From the NCBI GenBank assembly GCA_966250325.1, contig CBINGY010000020.1, positions 1-64,000 of the forward strand: DNA of 64,000 nt, given 5' to 3'. Both the position numbers and the translations under genes were made by a program. The notes beneath the pieces were generated by a model. The model did not search any database and was not told the DNA's origin. It worked only from the letters and a program-made list of their open reading frames with translations. Each line of letters begins with the position of its first letter. Within the stretch, counting starts at the first letter, position 1. The DNA comes from Jiulongibacter sp966250325. GTDB taxonomy: Bacteria; Bacteroidota; Bacteroidia; Cytophagales; Spirosomataceae. This document shows positions 8,462-16,371 of this stretch, in pieces.

Positions 8462-9364
8462 TTAAGAAAGTTTCGAGGTTTTCAGATATTCATTGTAGTA
8501 ATCAACATCTTTTAGATAAGAATCTGTATGATTGATGTAGGAATTAACCATACTTTTTGAGACACCAATGAGCATTCCAATTCCTTCATCAGACATGCCT
8601 TTTTCTAAACGTAGTTTCTTTGCAGCAAAAACTCGGGCATTTAAATATTCCTTCTTTTTAGATTTCATGGAGAACTCGTCTCTTCCGATTCCGGTAATTT
8701 CCTCTACTTCCTTTAAAACGTTACCGGCAATTTCCATCACCACTTCTAAATTTGGCTGCACAACCAATGGTACTTTCATTTCAATTCTTTTTGGAAGAGA
8801 ATTGTCTTCAAAAATCCATTCACCTAAGGAGCCTCGCTTCAGTGAACTTCTTGAATTAACATTTTTGTTCAATATTTCAAGATTTTTGAGAGTGTTTCGA
8901 GCCTCTTCCGGAGTCACTCGTCTCATCCATTTAAAATTGGGGTCTTCATTTATGTGATTAGCCAAAATTGATGGATTTTCTATAAAAGCCTCAATGCTGC
9001 CACAGAGGTATTCGATCTTTCTACGGGTTATTGGATTGTTTAGAGCATTTTCCAACCTTGTCAACCACCTTAAATTCTCAGGGCGGTTATTTTGGCGATT
9101 AGTGTCAATGTGATCTACTACATGCTGATAAGAAGGTGGTTCTCCCAAAAAGGCAAAAGCTACTATACGATGTACCAATTCAGAAGCTATGTGCAAATAA
9201 CCTTTTGAGTTAACCACTCCGAAAGTCCAGATATTATCATGTTTTCTTAGAATTTTACCTTCTCTGGAATGACGAAATACTGCACCATTATCGCGAATGC
9301 AGTAGATTTCGCCTTTATAGTTGCATTTTGACTCCTCATGGTATCCGGTTGAGACTGTGAACAT
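8462..9364 (-). CDS. HNH endonuclease fused to a DnaA-domain-IV-like DNA-binding domain
   Basis: A 300-residue protein with two recognisable parts. Residues about 10-110 resemble a NUMOD4/HNH_3-type homing-endonuclease module: V-H-R-I-V-A-F-A-F (64-72), then V-D-H-I-D-T-N-R-Q-N-N-R-P-E-N-L-R-W (83-100), with Asp84-His85 and the N-x-x-N metal-finger residues in place. Residues about 216-285 read like DnaA domain IV: I-T-G-I-G-R-D-E-F, K-S-K-K-K-E-Y-L-N-A-R, then a helix-turn-helix G-I-G-M-L-I-G-V-S-K-S-M-V-N-S-Y-I. The catalytic module and the HTH are seen in the sequence; coupling of cutting to a DnaA-box-like site is inference. It ends the minus-strand accessory block. Confidence 0.8.
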   Translation of the reverse strand: MFTVSTGYHEESKCNYKGEIYCIRDNGAVFRHSREGKILRKHDNIWTFGVVNSKGYLHIASELVHRIVAFAFLGEPPSYQHVVDHIDTNRQNNRPENLRWLTRLENALNNPITRRKIEYLCGSIEAFIENPSILANHINEDPNFKWMRRVTPEEARNTLKNLEILNKNVNSRSSLKRGSLGEWIFEDNSLPKRIEMKVPLVVQPNLEVVMEIAGNVLKEVEEITGIGRDEFSMKSKKKEYLNARVFAAKKLRLEKGMSDEGIGMLIGVSKSMVNSYINHTDSYLKDVDYYNEYLKTSKLS

Positions 9365-9531
9365 TTTATAAAATAATAATTATTGCGAGATCATTGAAAA
9401 TATAAAGTGGCAATGAGCTAATTACTAAATATTTTATGGGGTATTTTTTCAAATGAATATCGCCATTGAGAACTTCACAAATGTAGAATTGATTGGAATA
9501 CATTGTTAATAATCGAAGCGAGGTCCTTTCA

Positions 9532-11244
9532 TCATTTTTGATTCCTTAATTTATCCTTAATTTGTCTTTCGACATTTGAAAAATTCGAGACCGTAGTCGT
9601 GCTTAATGCATTTTTAAGTTGATGCCTCTTAACTGAGAAAAACCAAGCTAATACAACACTCTTGAAATTTGTATTTGATGGTAATTCTAAAGATTTTTTT
9701 AACATTGAAATATCATCTCCTGATATTAAATCTTGAAGAATAACTTTTTTAGACTTACCCCTTTGATAAAAAAGCCATTTTTCAGATTCTCGAATTCCAA
9801 ATGATTTTTGAGCGGATACGAACGCTGTTCGGCCCTCATTATCTAGGTCCCAAATTGCCGAATATTTTTTACCAAGAAAAATCATATAAGAAATATGATG
9901 CTTTAGTGAATTTGCTCCGTCACAAGGAAAGAAGGCTAAATTCTTAGCTTCCTTCATGATCTCCCAAATATAGTAATCATATATCCCCTCGGTTAAAATT
10001 ATATTATTTTTCGAATAATCTAAAAATAAAAAAGGCATCTCAAGAGCATGTAAAATTGGTTGAAAAGCGGCATTTCTTCGAGGGAGAGGTGTTGAGTATA
10101 TATTATCTAACTTAATGGTTGATTCATTTTCCTTCCTCACTATTTTAATATTGCCAATTGGGATTTGAACTGGATCCAAAAGATATGGCGAGTGGGTACA
10201 GAAAATAACCTTATTGCGTGAGGATATGGATTTAAGTCGATCACAAAGTTTTTTTTGAGCACTTGCATGAAGATAGGAACCTGGCTCATCTAATAGATAA
10301 ATAGTTTCCATATCTTCCCTGTGCCTTTTTTTTGGGTTAAATTCTAATTTCATAATAAAATTGAAATACCAGTAGAACCCCTTACTTCTATCCTTAATGT
10401 CAAAGAATCGATCTCTCTTCATTCCATTAATCAATAGTTCTTCGACGATTTTTATTTCTATTTTATGTTCTGGATGGTATTTTAATTCAATTCTTAAAGG
10501 CTGAGATTCTTGAAGGCTAAAATTCTTCCAGTGCTGAACAAGCTTTTCTTGAATTAAATTTTGTGCTTCTCTTAATATTGCATCCCTAATATTACTGGCC
10601 TTATCACGAAGCTCCTCGAAGTTGTAAGCTGCATTTGTTTGTAGGAATAATTCCTTAAAGTATGGAACCCATATTGATTTTTGAGAACTGGTTTTATTTG
10701 GAACCTCAAGAAACTGTGGAATTTCATCTCTAAAGTCATCAAAATATAGGATATATGGGAGTTCTGAAAGAATTTGTTCACAAAATACGTGGTCAATATC
10801 GGGGGATAGTCCTATATCGGATGAATATTTTTTAGAAGAAATATTCCGTTTAATTAGAAGAGTATTATTCGCAATATTTTTTGAAATTATAGACAAAAGT
10901 TCCTTCTCAAATTTCCCCGCTATTTCATTTAAGAACTTCCCATCCTCTTTTTCTAGTAAAGAATCAATTTCTGTCCTTAATTCATTTTGATTAATGGATA
11001 TTTCTGACCCGACAACAGAGGGAGCATCATCGGTAGGATCATAATAGTTTTCAATGCCAATAAGATGTTTACCATTATTCGTTTGGTCATTAAATTTGTC
11101 AAAGGCAAGTATACCTTCTAAAATGCTAGTTTTCCCGGCCTCATTTACTCCGATAATCGGAATTATAGATTGTTTGGTTACATCAATTTCAATTTTGGTT
11201 GTTATCCCTTTATAGTGATAGATAATAAATTTGTTGTATTTCAT
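9532..11244 (-). CDS. OLD-family ATPase with TOPRIM nuclease domain
   Basis: 570 residues. N-terminal ABC-type ATPase: Walker A G-V-N-E-A-G-K-T-S (32-40), signature-like D-R-S-K-G-F-Y-W-Y-F (285-294), Walker B I-Y-L-L-D-E-P (315-321), H-loop C-T-H-S-P-Y-L-L (349-356). C-terminal TOPRIM: Glu419 in L-T-E-G and the D-x-D pair in W-D-L-D-N-E-G (465-471). This is the overcoming-lysogenisation-defect architecture; members cut DNA in an ATP-controlled way and several act against phage. The gene is visibly more AT-rich than its neighbours, which suggests transfer. No UvrD-like helicase (the GajB partner of Gabija) and no retron lies next to it; the neighbours are two HNH nucleases. Confidence 0.88.
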   Translation of the reverse strand: MKYNKFIIYHYKGITTKIEIDVTKQSIIPIIGVNEAGKTSILEGILAFDKFNDQTNNGKHLIGIENYYDPTDDAPSVVGSEISINQNELRTEIDSLLEKEDGKFLNEIAGKFEKELLSIISKNIANNTLLIKRNISSKKYSSDIGLSPDIDHVFCEQILSELPYILYFDDFRDEIPQFLEVPNKTSSQKSIWVPYFKELFLQTNAAYNFEELRDKASNIRDAILREAQNLIQEKLVQHWKNFSLQESQPLRIELKYHPEHKIEIKIVEELLINGMKRDRFFDIKDRSKGFYWYFNFIMKLEFNPKKRHREDMETIYLLDEPGSYLHASAQKKLCDRLKSISSRNKVIFCTHSPYLLDPVQIPIGNIKIVRKENESTIKLDNIYSTPLPRRNAAFQPILHALEMPFLFLDYSKNNIILTEGIYDYYIWEIMKEAKNLAFFPCDGANSLKHHISYMIFLGKKYSAIWDLDNEGRTAFVSAQKSFGIRESEKWLFYQRGKSKKVILQDLISGDDISMLKKSLELPSNTNFKSVVLAWFFSVKRHQLKNALSTTTVSNFSNVERQIKDKLRNQK

Positions 11245-11357
11245 ATGAGGTAACTAAAATAATGGAACTATTTCTTAGAATAAATATAGTGTCAAAATAT
11301 AAATATATGAGCATAATCCATCCTCTTTAATTAAACATGTTAAGTATTCCAGTTACA

Positions 11358-11394
11358 AATGGCCTTCTTTGTAGCTAAATAGTCTTTGGCCATT
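11358..11394. repeat. Inverted repeat AATGGCC/GGCCATT upstream of the OLD gene
   Basis: AATGGCC (11358-11364) and GGCCATT (11388-11394) form a perfect 7-bp inverted repeat around a 23-nt AT-rich spacer, between the stop of the HNH gene and the start of the OLD gene. It lies where the OLD-gene promoter should be and could be an operator, or the edge of the AT-rich insert. Confidence 0.4.
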
Positions 11395-11411
11395 AAAATT
11401 ATCTTAGCTCA

Positions 11412-12392
11412 TCAAAAAGTAGCTATGTAGACACTCTCCCTATGCCACCGCACATTCTCCATATCCGGCAAATACTTATCATTTCGGGGCAGCTGAATTT
11501 GCTTTCCGGCAAAGATTCCAAGCTGATAGTCACTTTCTTTTTCCTGAAATGTAGGAGAGATAAGCACCCGGTAATTATCATCCAGAGAAATTAGTCCCCG
11601 ATCAAATGCCCGGTGGAGGTTTGGGCAAAGGGCAATGCCATTGCTCACGGTATCGTCAAAACTGTAGCTGAAAGGTTTGATATGACAGGCATCAATCATG
11701 GAGATATTTCCCAGTGTCGTTATCTGCATGCCGGAGATACAGCAGGTGTTGTTATAAATTTTGGGTATTTCTCTTTTGAAGAGTGAGCCACGCAGAAAAA
11801 TCTCTTCTTCGTTTTTCTCAATGACCAGTTGCCGGGCTTCTTTTTGATATTCTTCCGGGTTTTCGTTCAGAATCTTTCCTTCCAGATCATGAATGACTTT
11901 TTCGGCTTCTGATACCTTATCCGTATATCGATCACGGGTCAAAGGGAAATAGTTTTCCAGCAGGCTTTCTGTCAGTATTTGATTCGTAATGGAATCTATG
12001 GCAAGCAGGAACAGAGCTTCGTCCAATTCAGCAAAAGCAACAGCCGCATTCAGATTCGTCAGGCTTTTCACCATCGAACCCATGGTATCCAGATTATCAA
12101 AACCCGCTCGGGGATGGAGCTTCCAGAATTTATCACTTTTAAGATGATAAAAAGGATAGGAGATTTTACAGTCGAAATTAGTGGCGGTAACCAATAAACT
12201 CCAGTTTTCTTTGAACAGAGCCACGAGTTCCGGAGTCAGAAACACCTCTCGGGAGTCCATAAGTCTGTTACGGTATGCCTGAAGCAATGAAATTAACAGA
12301 ATCGGCTTATGCGGTGCAGGGCCACCATGCGAGCGGTCAAGCCGTAATTTTTTAAACCGGGTCAGATAATATGTCAGGGTTTCAGGGAACAT
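11412..12392 (-). CDS. HNH endonuclease with sulfur-binding-domain-like N-terminus
   Basis: 326 residues. C-terminal HNH_2-type nuclease: C-C-I-S-G (217-221), D-A-C-H-I-K-P (234-240), S-N-G-I-A-L (250-255), and L-H-R-A-F-D-R-G-L-I-S-L (259-270), all expected residues present. The N-terminal half has P-A-P-H-K-P-I-L-L-I-S-L-L (25-37) and S-Y-P-F-Y-H-L-x-x-D-x-F-W-x-L (79-92). I recall both patterns from the sulfur-binding domain of ScoMcrA/SprMcrA-type enzymes, which cut phosphorothioate-modified DNA. A modification-dependent restriction role is therefore a reasonable inference. No dnd genes are in the window, as expected for a host that attacks foreign modified DNA. Confidence 0.8.
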   Translation of the reverse strand: MFPETLTYYLTRFKKLRLDRSHGGPAPHKPILLISLLQAYRNRLMDSREVFLTPELVALFKENWSLLVTATNFDCKISYPFYHLKSDKFWKLHPRAGFDNLDTMGSMVKSLTNLNAAVAFAELDEALFLLAIDSITNQILTESLLENYFPLTRDRYTDKVSEAEKVIHDLEGKILNENPEEYQKEARQLVIEKNEEEIFLRGSLFKREIPKIYNNTCCISGMQITTLGNISMIDACHIKPFSYSFDDTVSNGIALCPNLHRAFDRGLISLDDNYRVLISPTFQEKESDYQLGIFAGKQIQLPRNDKYLPDMENVRWHRESVYIATF

Positions 12393-12450
12393 GGATGCCG
12401 TAGCTGCCAGAAAATCAAATATAGAAAGAAAGGTGGAAAAATAGATTTCC

Positions 12451-12491
12451 TCCGTGCCCTTTGCGTCTCCTTTGCTCGCTTTGCGGTGAAG
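12451..12491. repeat. Short dispersed word CCTTTGCGTC...CTTTGCGGTGAA
   Basis: Between the two minus-strand genes lies a variant of the TTCGCGxxTTCGCGTC-x-GCGGTGAA text that also forms the right end of the ~155-bp dispersed element near 15.7, 15.95, 16.88, 20.35 and 20.5 kb. Here the words are GTGCCCTTTGCGTCTCC and GCTTTGCGGTGAAG. Confidence 0.5.
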
Positions 12492-12620
12492 CTATGCTTT
12501 CAGATTTACGCATTGAGATTTACAAAGAATGTTTTTGAACTCAAATGCTTGAAATGCAAGAGGCATTGGTCTGCCTAACCATTCTGATTTGTATTTCTGA
12601 GGATAGTAGTTTCGGATGTA

Positions 12621-13880
12621 CTACTCGTAGTCATTTTTTTTGATGATCAGATAGTTTGCCACCCATTGAAATCCTATAAATCCAAAAATGAAAATTATAG
12701 TCAGGGAATTAAACAGATTGCCCGTAGAGAAGGTCATTGCTATGGCAGCCAGACCTATACCCGCCAGTGCTATCGTGTATAGAATGAGGCCATATTTGTT
12801 TTTGGTTTCTGAGAGCATAGAACCCAGAGGTAACATCATGGCAAATCCGAAAGCAGCAATGGATAACATTTTCTCATCTGCACGTATCAGATACAAAATC
12901 ACCCCAATCAGTGAAAGACCCAGGCTTAAGGCCACGAAGTTTGAGCTCATTTTTTCCTTTTTATCAAGAAGGAGCTGACCAAATTTATTAAATCTCAAGA
13001 ATAAATTACTTATCGGAGTCATAACCCAGGTAGAGAATGCCACCAACGCCAGAAGTATTAAAAAGGGCGTTAAATAAGGCTCAAGCGATTCGTTGTTTCT
13101 GGCTACTGAGCGTAATACTCTGAATCCAATGTAAAATCCAATGATGACTCCCCACTGGTATTTTGAAGTGAGGTTACTCATAAAAAAGGAATACTTGAGG
13201 AATAATCGGTATATGAGGTTGGTTGCTTTTAAAGATTCAAGAATCCCCATCTGAGCATACTCCAGGGAAGGATCATGCGAGAGCGACTCTTTGAAGTGTT
13301 CCAACGCTTTTTTGTGATCTCCTTTTTCAAGCAAATTCCACCCATAATTGGCATGGGTGTACGCATTATTGGGGTCTTCATGCAGTGCCCCTTCAATAGT
13401 TTCAAAGGATTCCTCTGTTCGATTGAGTTTGCTTAGAGCGGTGCTTCGGGTATTTAATGCCAATAAATTTTCAGAATCTATCTCCAATGCCCTGTTGGCA
13501 GCTTCCAGTGATTCTTCAAAGCGTTTTCGTCGCAATTGAATGCTCGCATCTATAGCAAAATAATTGGCATCAAAAGGGTCAATTTCAATGGCCCGATGGA
13601 TATTTTCTTCGGCAACTTTCAAATTATCCTGAGCAAAAGCAATTCTCGATTTCGTATAGAATAAATCAGGTGAATCAGGTGAAAGCCCTATGGCAGTATC
13701 AATAACCTGGTTGGCATCATCGTATTTATCTTGCTGTAAATAAACTTCTGCCAGAAGATAAAGGATACTGGTATTGTTTACATGTTCGGTGATCAGATCT
13801 GCAAGTAATTTTTCGGCATCTGCAAATCTTTTCTGCTGAATCAGAATTTCAACTTTTTCCAGTCTGTTATCGTCAATCAT
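12621..13880 (-). CDS. TPR protein with C-terminal membrane domain, partner of the AAA+ ATPase
   Basis: 419 residues. Residues about 5-205 are roughly six tetratricopeptide repeats with the usual A/G-x-x-Y/A-x-x-G/A and P spacing (L-L-A-E-V-Y, A-I-G-L-S-P-D-S-P, A-I-E-I-D-P-F, A-L-E-I-D-S-E-N, A-N-Y-G-W-N-L-L-E-K-G). From about 225 to the end there are five to six hydrophobic segments, including W-G-V-I-I-G-F-Y-I-G-F and F-I-F-G-F-I-G-F-Q-W-V. No signal peptide, so the TPR part should face the cytosol. The ATG overlaps the stop of the upstream AAA+ gene (ATGA), so the two are almost certainly co-translated. Function unknown; I infer a membrane anchor or receptor for the ATPase. Confidence 0.82.
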   Translation of the reverse strand: MIDDNRLEKVEILIQQKRFADAEKLLADLITEHVNNTSILYLLAEVYLQQDKYDDANQVIDTAIGLSPDSPDLFYTKSRIAFAQDNLKVAEENIHRAIEIDPFDANYFAIDASIQLRRKRFEESLEAANRALEIDSENLLALNTRSTALSKLNRTEESFETIEGALHEDPNNAYTHANYGWNLLEKGDHKKALEHFKESLSHDPSLEYAQMGILESLKATNLIYRLFLKYSFFMSNLTSKYQWGVIIGFYIGFRVLRSVARNNESLEPYLTPFLILLALVAFSTWVMTPISNLFLRFNKFGQLLLDKKEKMSSNFVALSLGLSLIGVILYLIRADEKMLSIAAFGFAMMLPLGSMLSETKNKYGLILYTIALAGIGLAAIAMTFSTGNLFNSLTIIFIFGFIGFQWVANYLIIKKNDYE

Positions 13881-15202
13881 TTTGCTTTGATATAAGTTAG
13901 GATATCGTCATAAAGTCCCGAATCGTTTGCAAACAATGCGAAATTCTTCGCTGTTGCGAACCATTCCTGTGTGCTGGGCTTATGCTGTTTAAGTGCATTT
14001 AGCAAATCACTGGTTTCCAGTGGTCTTGGAATTCCATCTGTAAAGGAAGACTCAAGCTTTTGTTCAATGGCCCTATCAATAATAGCATCCATATCTGCTC
14101 CGGAGTAGTGGATGGTTTTTTTCGCAATGGTAGGTATATCGATATTGCCGGTGGGTTTGTTTTGGAGTTTTAATCTTAAAATAGATTCTCTGGTGGATTC
14201 ATCCGGTGGCGGAACAAAAACAATTCTGTCAAACCTTCCCGGCCTTCTGAATGCAGCGTCTAAATGCCAGGGGGTATTGGTGGCTCCAATGATTAAAACG
14301 CCTTCGTTTGTGCGGTCTATACCATCCAATTCCTGCAAAAATTGATTAATCAGTTGTCTTCCGCTTGATTTTTTCATGTCACTCCTGCTGGCACCCAACG
14401 CATCAATTTCATCTATGAACAGGACGCATGGGGTACTTTTTCTTGCCAGTTCAAAAATTTCATGTAAATTTTTTTCACTGCTTCCAATCCACATGTCTAA
14501 AATGTCATTCAAGGTTATGCTAATGAATGCGGCATTAACCTGACCAGCTGTTGCTTTGGCAATGAATGTTTTGCCACATCCCGGGGGCCCATAAAGCAAA
14601 ATGCCACCGCCTATTTTTTTTCCGTAGGCTTTATACAGTTCAGGGTGTAGAAGCGGTTTTATGATTTTTAAATCAATTTCCCTTTTCACGGTCTCCATTC
14701 CACCCACATCCTCAAAGTTGATATCCGGCTTTTGTAAAAAGCGGATGTCGTGTTCCTCGTCCAGATACGGTGCGGTAGGTTCATTTCCACCCCTTTGACG
14801 TAGATGCATATCCAGCTCTTCGTCAAAACTGTTTGGATCAATAGCTAATGCTTCCTTATAAGTATCTATCGCTTTACCAATCGAATTTTCTTTCAGAAGT
14901 CCTTTTGCATAAAGAGTATAGACAGATAGCTCACGAATTCCATTGGCGATCACCTCTTCCAGAATAACATTGCAAGCAGAAAAATTTCCCTTTCTGTAAA
15001 ACACCGTGGCAAGGCCCAATTGTGCTTTATAATCAGGAGTTAGTTTTAGAAGTGTCAGATACTCCGATTCGGCTTCGTCCAGTTTATTTAGGTTTAACAG
15101 GGCGTTTGCCAGTAGAAACCTTAAAGGTAAATTTTCGGGAGAGTGTATCAGTGCCTCGCGTAAGCCTTCAATAGTGGTGTCATTCATGGATGTGTATTTC
15201 AA
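13877..15202 (-). CDS. TPR-AAA+ ATPase of the Cdc48/FtsH type
   Basis: 441 residues. N-terminal tetratricopeptide repeats (about 8-125), then one AAA+ module (160-400) opening with F-E-D-V-G-G-M as in Cdc48/p97 and FtsH. Walker A G-P-P-G-C-G-K-T (205-212), a pore loop with M-W-I-G (237-240), Walker B V-L-F-I-D-E (260-265), sensor-1 Asn309 and arginine fingers in F-R-R-P-G-R-F-D-R. The intact pore aromatic and fingers predict an active hexameric unfoldase or remodeller. No protease domain is attached. ATG at 15202 or the Met five codons later could start it. It overlaps the downstream TPR membrane gene by four bases. Confidence 0.85.
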   Translation of the reverse strand: MKYTSMNDTTIEGLREALIHSPENLPLRFLLANALLNLNKLDEAESEYLTLLKLTPDYKAQLGLATVFYRKGNFSACNVILEEVIANGIRELSVYTLYAKGLLKENSIGKAIDTYKEALAIDPNSFDEELDMHLRQRGGNEPTAPYLDEEHDIRFLQKPDINFEDVGGMETVKREIDLKIIKPLLHPELYKAYGKKIGGGILLYGPPGCGKTFIAKATAGQVNAAFISITLNDILDMWIGSSEKNLHEIFELARKSTPCVLFIDEIDALGASRSDMKKSSGRQLINQFLQELDGIDRTNEGVLIIGATNTPWHLDAAFRRPGRFDRIVFVPPPDESTRESILRLKLQNKPTGNIDIPTIAKKTIHYSGADMDAIIDRAIEQKLESSFTDGIPRPLETSDLLNALKQHKPSTQEWFATAKNFALFANDSGLYDDILTYIKAK

Positions 15203-15422
15203 GTTGGCAAAGAATAGTACTTTCCTATGAGGATTCTTTAGACCAGTAGTCGTTCTTAACTTTTAATGCGAATTCAAAGCATTTTAATAATTCGGTTTGG
15301 CGACCCAAATTTTCAAAAGGCAGGTAAATATATTGAGATTTTGGAACAATTGAGGAAAATTCTTGCTCTTATAGATGGCAGAGCTATTGGATCTCATTTG
15401 GGCGATTTCGGATATATGAAAA

Positions 15423-15632
15423 GCCGATTGCTGAAAGCCGAGGGCCGAATGACGAATGTAGAATGACGAGTGTTGAATTATGAATTACGAATGTAGAATG
15501 ACGACTGCTAAAAGCTGACTGCCGATAGCTGACTGCCGATGGCCGAATGACGAGTGACGAGTGTAGAATGACGAGTGTGGAATGACGAATTCCGATAGCC
15601 AAATGACGAGTGCAGAATTGTCAATGCCTAAA
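15423..15632. repeat. Uninterrupted heptanucleotide-phased run, 30 words
   Basis: Read from 15423, the sequence splits into 30 consecutive 7-nt words with no insertion or deletion, of the form GxxGAxx: GCCGATT, GCTGAAA, GACGAAT, GTAGAAT, GACGAGT, GCCGATA and so on. In the first 29 words the fifth base is A every time and the fourth is G in 26. The preceding stretch 15203-15422, upstream of the AAA+ gene, shows no gene or repeat. Open frames on both strands here are by-products of the repeat (7 nt x 3 = 7 codons). Confidence 0.9.
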
Positions 15633-15766
15633 TAAAGTTGACCGTTTTTAAACTTCCATCTCCAAGCTTCCAACTCCCATCTCTCCAATTTCAAATTTCC
15701 CAATTCCCAATTTTCCCATTCTCCCTCCATATCCTTCGCGACTTCGCGTCCTGGCGGTGAAAAAGG
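15611..15766. repeat. Dispersed ~155-bp element, copy 1
   Basis: Starts TGCAGAATTGTCAATGCCTAA, passes through ATAAAGTTGACCGTTTTTAAAC (giving a GTCAA...TTGAC inverted pair), then a pyrimidine-rich heptad run (CTTCCAT, CTCCAAG, CTTCCAA, CTCCCAT) and ends ATCCTTCGCGACTTCGCG, GTCCTGGCGGTGAA. Nearly identical text recurs at 15825-15980 and 16741-16894, with shortened copies at 20461-20540, 20291-20366 and, inverted, 27376-27444. Confidence 0.85.
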
Positions 15767-15824
15767 ATTTCTGAAGGCCGAGTGCTGATTGCCGATAGCC
15801 GATTGCCGAAAGCCGAATGACGAG

Positions 15825-15980
15825 TGCAGAATTGTCAATGCCTAAATAAAGGTGACCGTTTTTAAACTTCCATCTCCAAGCTTCCAACTCCCATCTCTCC
15901 AATTTCAAATTTTCCAATTCCCAATTTCTGATTTTCTCTTCATATTCCTTCGCGGCTTCGCGTCCTGGCGGTGAAAAAGG
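15825..15980. repeat. Dispersed ~155-bp element, copy 2
   Basis: Second copy of the element, differing mainly in the segment before the right end (TTCTGATTTTCTCTTCATATT instead of the CCCATTCTCCCTCCAT words of copy 1). The 58 bases between copies 1 and 2 are heptad-phased (GAGTGCT, GATTGCC, GATAGCC, GATTGCC, GAAAGCC). Confidence 0.85.
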
Positions 15981-16061
15981 ACTTCTGAAAGCCGGGTGCT
16001 GATTGCCGAAAGCCGACGCCTGACTTTTTTCGACGCTTGCCGTTCAGGAAGTACACTTCGG

Positions 16062-16355
16062 TTACAAAGTACGGGAGGTACTGTACAAAGTAACGGAGGT
16101 CCTGTACAAAGTAAAGGAGGTCCTGTACAAAGTACGGAAGGTCCTGTACAAAGTACGGAAGGTCCTGTACAAAGTAACGGAGGTCCTGTACAAAGTAACG
16201 GAGGTCCTGTACAAAGTAACGGAGGTCCTGTACAAAGTACGGAAGGTCCTGTACGAAGTAACGGAGGTCCTGCACAAAGTACGGAAGGTCCTGTACAAAG
16301 TAACGGAGGTCCTGTACAAAGTACGGAAGGTCTGTTACAAAGGAACGCAGGTTTA
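16062..16355. repeat. 21-bp tandem array A, 14 units (3 x 7 nt)
   Basis: Fourteen consecutive 21-bp units with consensus GTACAAA-GTAACGG-AGGTCCT; the middle word alternates with GTACGGA. No spacer between units, so this is not a CRISPR array. All units from 16083 on keep strict 21-bp spacing. Because 21 is a multiple of three, both strands stay open and would read as heptapeptide repeats (S-N-G-G-P-V-Q on plus, Y-F-V-Q-D-L-P/R on minus), but there is no start region or ribosome site to support a gene. Confidence 0.93.
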
Positions 16356-16371
16356 TTTGTTGATTTCGCAC

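Noticed and set aside
9532..11244. Gabija GajA
   Set aside because: The ATPase-TOPRIM order fits GajA, but no UvrD/GajB helicase gene is adjacent on either side.
15266..15466. 66-codon plus-strand gene upstream of the heptad run
   Set aside because: It runs into the heptad repeat and has no start context; the first 45 codons look slightly protein-like but match nothing I know.
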